A stretch of 64,000 nt of DNA from a bacterium. Lineage in GTDB: Bacteria > UBA8248. The stretch is taken from NCBI GenBank assembly GCA_022828125.1, contig JAJEJD010000032.1, positions 124,001-188,000 on the forward strand, written 5' to 3'. The translations under genes and the position numbers were made by a program. Shown one piece after another: positions 61,365 to 64,000 of the stretch (its first letter is position 1; each line of letters begins with the position of its first letter). The notes beneath the pieces are model-generated. The model searched no databases, was not told the origin of the DNA, and worked only from the letters and a program-made list of their open reading frames with translations.

Positions 61365-61819
61365 GCAAGGGACGAAAACGCGGTTTGGCCAGTTGAAAGA
61401 GTCCCTTGAGGGTCGGGGTTCTCCTCCTTGAGAAACCCGGCGCCAAGACGAGCAAAGGCGAGATTCACTCCCCCCTTGAGGGGGAGTCGAAGAGCTAAGG
61501 GCGTAAGCCCGCAAGCGATTCGGTGGGGGGTATAATTCGGAATGGCGATAAAACGCATTTTACCCCCCACCGCATCAGCCTTCGCAAAAAACGCTCGGCT
61601 TCTGCGACTCCCCCTCAAGGGGGGAGTGAATTTTCTCTCTCGTCGGTCGGTTACATACGACAAATCTAGAGTTCTGGGCTTTTTCAATAACCCCTCAAAG
61701 GGGGGAGTGGATTTGAAACCTGACCGAGGAGAGAGGGGTCGTTCCCCCTCAAAGGGGGTTTTTCAACAACGCGGTTTCCCCCGTCTCCGGCCGGCCGGGG
61801 GCGGGGACGAGGAGGCGGA
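61365..61819. repeat. Repeat-filled interval, element E at 61463-61632
   Basis: No gene. Element E has arms ATTCACTCCCCCCTTGAGGGG at 61463 and the inverse at 61615-61632, around GGTGGGGGGTA/TACCCCCCACC, the same plan as element D. It is followed by two more fragments with GGCTTTTTCAATAACCCC (about 61679) and GGTTTTTCAACAACG (about 61758). Confidence 0.7.
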
Positions 61820-62605
61820 GTGAGCTGGCGGGTCTTACGCCTGGAGGGCGTGGGTAAGGATTTCACCCGCGCCGACGGGGGCGTCGCGGAGGTTCTGCGG
61901 GACGTCACCCTGACCGTGGAGCGGGGAGCTTTCTTCACCCTCCTCGGACCGAGCGGGTGCGGCAAATCCACCCTCCTCAACATCGTCGCCGGCTTCGAGG
62001 GGGCGACGACGGGAGGCGCCTCCCTCGACGACAGGCCCGTCGCCGGACCCGGAACGGACAGGACGGTCATCTTCCAGGACGTGAGCAACGCCCTCTTCCC
62101 GTGGATGAACGCGCGCGAAAACGTGGAGTTCGGCCCGAAGATGGCCCGTCTCGGCGCGGTGGAGCGCAATGAGCGGGCCGAGAAGTACCTTCGGCTCGTG
62201 GGCCTCGACGCCGACGGCGGGAAGTTCCCCTTCGAGCTCTCGGGCGGGATGAAGCAGCGCATCCAGATCGCCCGCGCGCTGGCGAACGACCCGGACATCC
62301 TCCTCATGGACGAGCCTTTCGCGGCGCTCGACGCGATCACGAAGAAACACCTCCAGGTCGAATTCCGCAAAATCTGGTCCGAGACGGGCAAGACCATTTT
62401 CTACATCACCCACGACATCTTCGAGGCGCTCCTGCTGAGCACCCACCTTGCGGTGATGACGGCAGGTCCCAAGGCGGGGATCAAGGAGGTCTTCCAACTC
62501 GACCTGGAAGAACCCCGCTCTCCGTCGAATCCCGATTTCGCCGCCATGTACAGCCGGGTCGAGACGCTCATCGACGAAGAAGTGCAGAGGATGCGCGCCC
62601 GGTGA
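61820..62605 (+). CDS. ABC transporter ATP-binding protein (SsuB/TauB-like)
   Basis: A 261-residue ABC ATPase: Walker A GPSGCGKSTLLN, Q-loop VIFQDVSNALFPW, signature ELSGGMKQRIQIARAL, Walker B ILLMDEPFAALD and H-loop FYITHDIFEALLL. The lead VLRLEGVGKDFTRADGG fits the nitrate/sulfonate/taurine group. GTG at 61820 after GAGGAGGCGGA. Its stop overlaps the permease start by 4 bp. Confidence 0.94.
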   Translation: MSWRVLRLEGVGKDFTRADGGVAEVLRDVTLTVERGAFFTLLGPSGCGKSTLLNIVAGFEGATTGGASLDDRPVAGPGTDRTVIFQDVSNALFPWMNARENVEFGPKMARLGAVERNERAEKYLRLVGLDADGGKFPFELSGGMKQRIQIARALANDPDILLMDEPFAALDAITKKHLQVEFRKIWSETGKTIFYITHDIFEALLLSTHLAVMTAGPKAGIKEVFQLDLEEPRSPSNPDFAAMYSRVETLIDEEVQRMRAR

Positions 62606-63369
62606 GCCGCCGGATGGTATTCTGGAGAACGCTCTCGGTCGCCGGAGCGCTCTCCCTGTGGTGGCTGAGCAGCGGCACCCTCTTCAACCCGATCCTGGTG
62701 CCCGCGCCCCACAAGGTCGCCGTGCACCTCTGGGAGATGACGGCCGACGGCGAGATACTCTTTCACGCCTGGGCCAGCCTCCGGCGCGTGATCGTCGGTT
62801 ACGCCTTAGGCTCCGTCCTGGGGATTCTCACGGGCGTCGCCGTCGCGCGGATCCGGATTGCCGAAGACATGCTGGAGCCGCCCCTTCAGTTCGTGCGCAA
62901 CATCACGCCTGTCGCCATCATCCCGCTGGCGGTGAACGCCTTCGGCCTGGAAGAGCCCAGCAAGTATTTCGTCATCATCTATTCGACCATCATTCCGGTC
63001 GTCTTCAACACCGCGGCGGGCGTGGCTTCGACCCCGCAGATTCGCGTCCGCGCGGCCATGTGCCTGGGCGCGGGGCGCTGGGACATCTTCGTGCGCGTGG
63101 TGCTGCCCTCGGCCTGGCCGTTCATCCTCACAGGGCTCAGGGTCGCGCTCGGCTTCGCGTTCATGGGTGTGGTGGCCGCGGAGATGATCGCGGCCGAGTC
63201 CGGCGTGGGCTACCTCATCATGCAAAGCCGGAACATGCTGCTGCCCGAGCAGATGTTCTCGGGGCTGTTCCTGCTGGGCCTGATCGGTCTCGTGACGGAT
63301 CGCGCCTTCCAGTTCACCATCGGCAGGCTCATGCGGCGCTACATGCTGCAGACGGCCGCGTTCGACTGA
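62602..63369 (+). CDS. ABC transporter permease (SsuC/TauC-like), copy 1
   Basis: A 255-residue permease with about six spans and the binding-protein-dependent transport loop (EAA-type) PQIRVRAAMCLGAGRWDIFVRVVLPSAWP. The first spans follow WWLSSGTLFNPILVPAPHKV. GTGA overlap with the ATPase gene couples their translation. A homologous permease follows 23 bp later; the two may form a heterodimeric pore. Confidence 0.93.
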   Translation: MSRRMVFWRTLSVAGALSLWWLSSGTLFNPILVPAPHKVAVHLWEMTADGEILFHAWASLRRVIVGYALGSVLGILTGVAVARIRIAEDMLEPPLQFVRNITPVAIIPLAVNAFGLEEPSKYFVIIYSTIIPVVFNTAAGVASTPQIRVRAAMCLGAGRWDIFVRVVLPSAWPFILTGLRVALGFAFMGVVAAEMIAAESGVGYLIMQSRNMLLPEQMFSGLFLLGLIGLVTDRAFQFTIGRLMRRYMLQTAAFD

Positions 63370-63392
63370 TACGCAACGGGAGACGGGAAAGG

Positions 63393-64000
63393 ATGAATGC
63401 GGGCAAACTGGCGAGGCTTTCGGTTTCGATCCTGGTGTTCACAGGGGTCTGGTGGACGTCGAGCGGAACCTTCTTCGAGGAGGCGATCGTCCCCTCTCCC
63501 GTCTCGGTGGCCGGGAAACTCGGCGAGATGATCTGGAACACCCAGCTGTTCGCCCACCTCGGAGCGAGCCTGAGGCGCATCGTCCTGGGCTACGCCCTGG
63601 GCTGCGTCATCGGGGTCGTGGTCGGCGTGGCGACCGGGGCGATTCGCCTGGCCCGCGACCTCATCGAGCCGCCGCTCGAGTTCTGCCGGAACATCCCGCC
63701 GGTGGCCCTCATTCCGCTGGTCGTCTCGATCTTCGGCATCGGCGAGATCGGGAAATACTTCATCATCTCCTACGCCTCGGGGATCGCGGTGCTGTTCAAC
63801 ACCGCGGCAGGCGTCGCCTCCACCCCGCAGATTCGCGTCCGGGCCGCCCTGTGCCTGGGCGCGCGCAAACAAGACATCTTCGTGCGGGTCGTCCTGCCTT
63901 CGGCCTGGCCCCACATCCTCACCGGGCTCAGGCTCGCGCTGGGCTTCTCCTTCATGGGCGTCGTGGCCGCGGAGATGCTCGCCGCCGACCAGGGCATCGG
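63393..64000 (+). CDS. ABC transporter permease (SsuC/TauC-like), copy 2 (partial, cut by window end)
   Basis: About 202 codons from an ATG at 63393 (GGGAAAGG upstream) run off the right edge without a stop. It parallels copy 1 throughout: WWTSSGTFFEEAIVPSPVSV, NIPPVALIPLVVSIFGIGEIGKYFI, and the EAA-type loop PQIRVRAALCLGARKQDIFVRVVLPSAWP. The C-terminal span lies outside the window. Confidence 0.93.
   Translation, partial: MNAGKLARLSVSILVFTGVWWTSSGTFFEEAIVPSPVSVAGKLGEMIWNTQLFAHLGASLRRIVLGYALGCVIGVVVGVATGAIRLARDLIEPPLEFCRNIPPVALIPLVVSIFGIGEIGKYFIISYASGIAVLFNTAAGVASTPQIRVRAALCLGARKQDIFVRVVLPSAWPHILTGLRLALGFSFMGVVAAEMLAADQGI

Noticed and set aside
61223-61687. A 154-residue reverse frame with TPPLRGSRRSRAFFAKADAVGG-like text, and a similar one near 49.1 kb.
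   Set aside because: These are translations of the inverted-repeat elements D and E; the same peptide-like text appears only where the repeat does.

Overview
The window is 64 kb of high-GC DNA from a Gram-negative-type bacterium. It has periplasmic binding proteins, a c-type cytochrome, an HtrA protease, SCO and cupredoxin-like exported proteins, and ATGA-overlap operons. The lineage cannot be fixed from sequence alone. The mix of an NHLP-type RiPP precursor, SelA/SelB, CaiB-type CoA transferase, RidA, taurine/sulfonate-type ABC genes and several families of G/C-run dispersed repeats would suit an uncultured lineage such as Tectomicrobia or a deltaproteobacterium-like group; that is inference. 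I saw no rRNA, tRNA, CRISPR array or integrase.

Layout. 0-7.3 kb: a carboxymuconolactone-decarboxylase-like gene cut by the left edge, a flavin/F420 PPOX protein, two sugar-nucleotide epimerases, a zinc alcohol dehydrogenase and a tandem pair of PLP decarboxylases. 7.8-13.7 kb: a complete signalling module, namely a STAS antagonist facing a five-gene, four-overlap operon (receiver, receiver-PP2C, RsbW-like kinase, Liv-type binding protein, TorS-like histidine kinase). 14-19.6 kb: a DUF3105 protein, a nucleobase permease fused to a degenerate RsbW-like domain, an NHLP RiPP precursor with an uncharacterised partner, and a HEPN/MNT pair. 19.8-30 kb: cytochrome c, amidohydrolase, gatA/gatB without gatC, methyltransferase, a 35-residue membrane protein, a DacZ-like diadenylate cyclase, HtrA and two DMT exporters.

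30-36.6 kb is a defence island: a half-size HsdS, a PD-(D/E)XK nuclease and a Ski2-like helicase coupled by overlapping codons (resembling Hachiman/AbpAB), an hsdM fragment, a small unknown gene and a VapBC pair with a clear operator. 37-48.5 kb carries a CoA transferase, a zinc-ribbon/OB-fold protein with a histone-H1-like tail, a lower-GC selA-hydrolase-selB-aminotransferase operon, a cupredoxin-like protein, a HemQ/chlorite-dismutase relative, a YeeZ-like epimerase and SCO. This segment is bounded by two inverted copies of a roughly 0.35-kb non-coding element. 49.5-56.6 kb is a second defence island: an AAA ATPase with a TOPRIM-like DUF4276 partner between two REP-type repeats, then a type I restriction system with fused HsdM-HsdS. 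56.8-64 kb: a three-domain RidA protein, an M20 hydrolase with an altered metal site, and an SsuABC/TauABC-like transporter with two permeases, the second cut by the right edge.

Intergenic spaces, mostly around these islands, are packed with inverted-repeat elements with long C/G runs, several ending in a TTGTTGAAAAA-like terminus. The most promising leads are the HsdS/nuclease/helicase operon, the NHLP precursor with its unknown partner, the permease-RsbW fusion, and the decarboxylase pair lacking the usual catalytic tyrosine.
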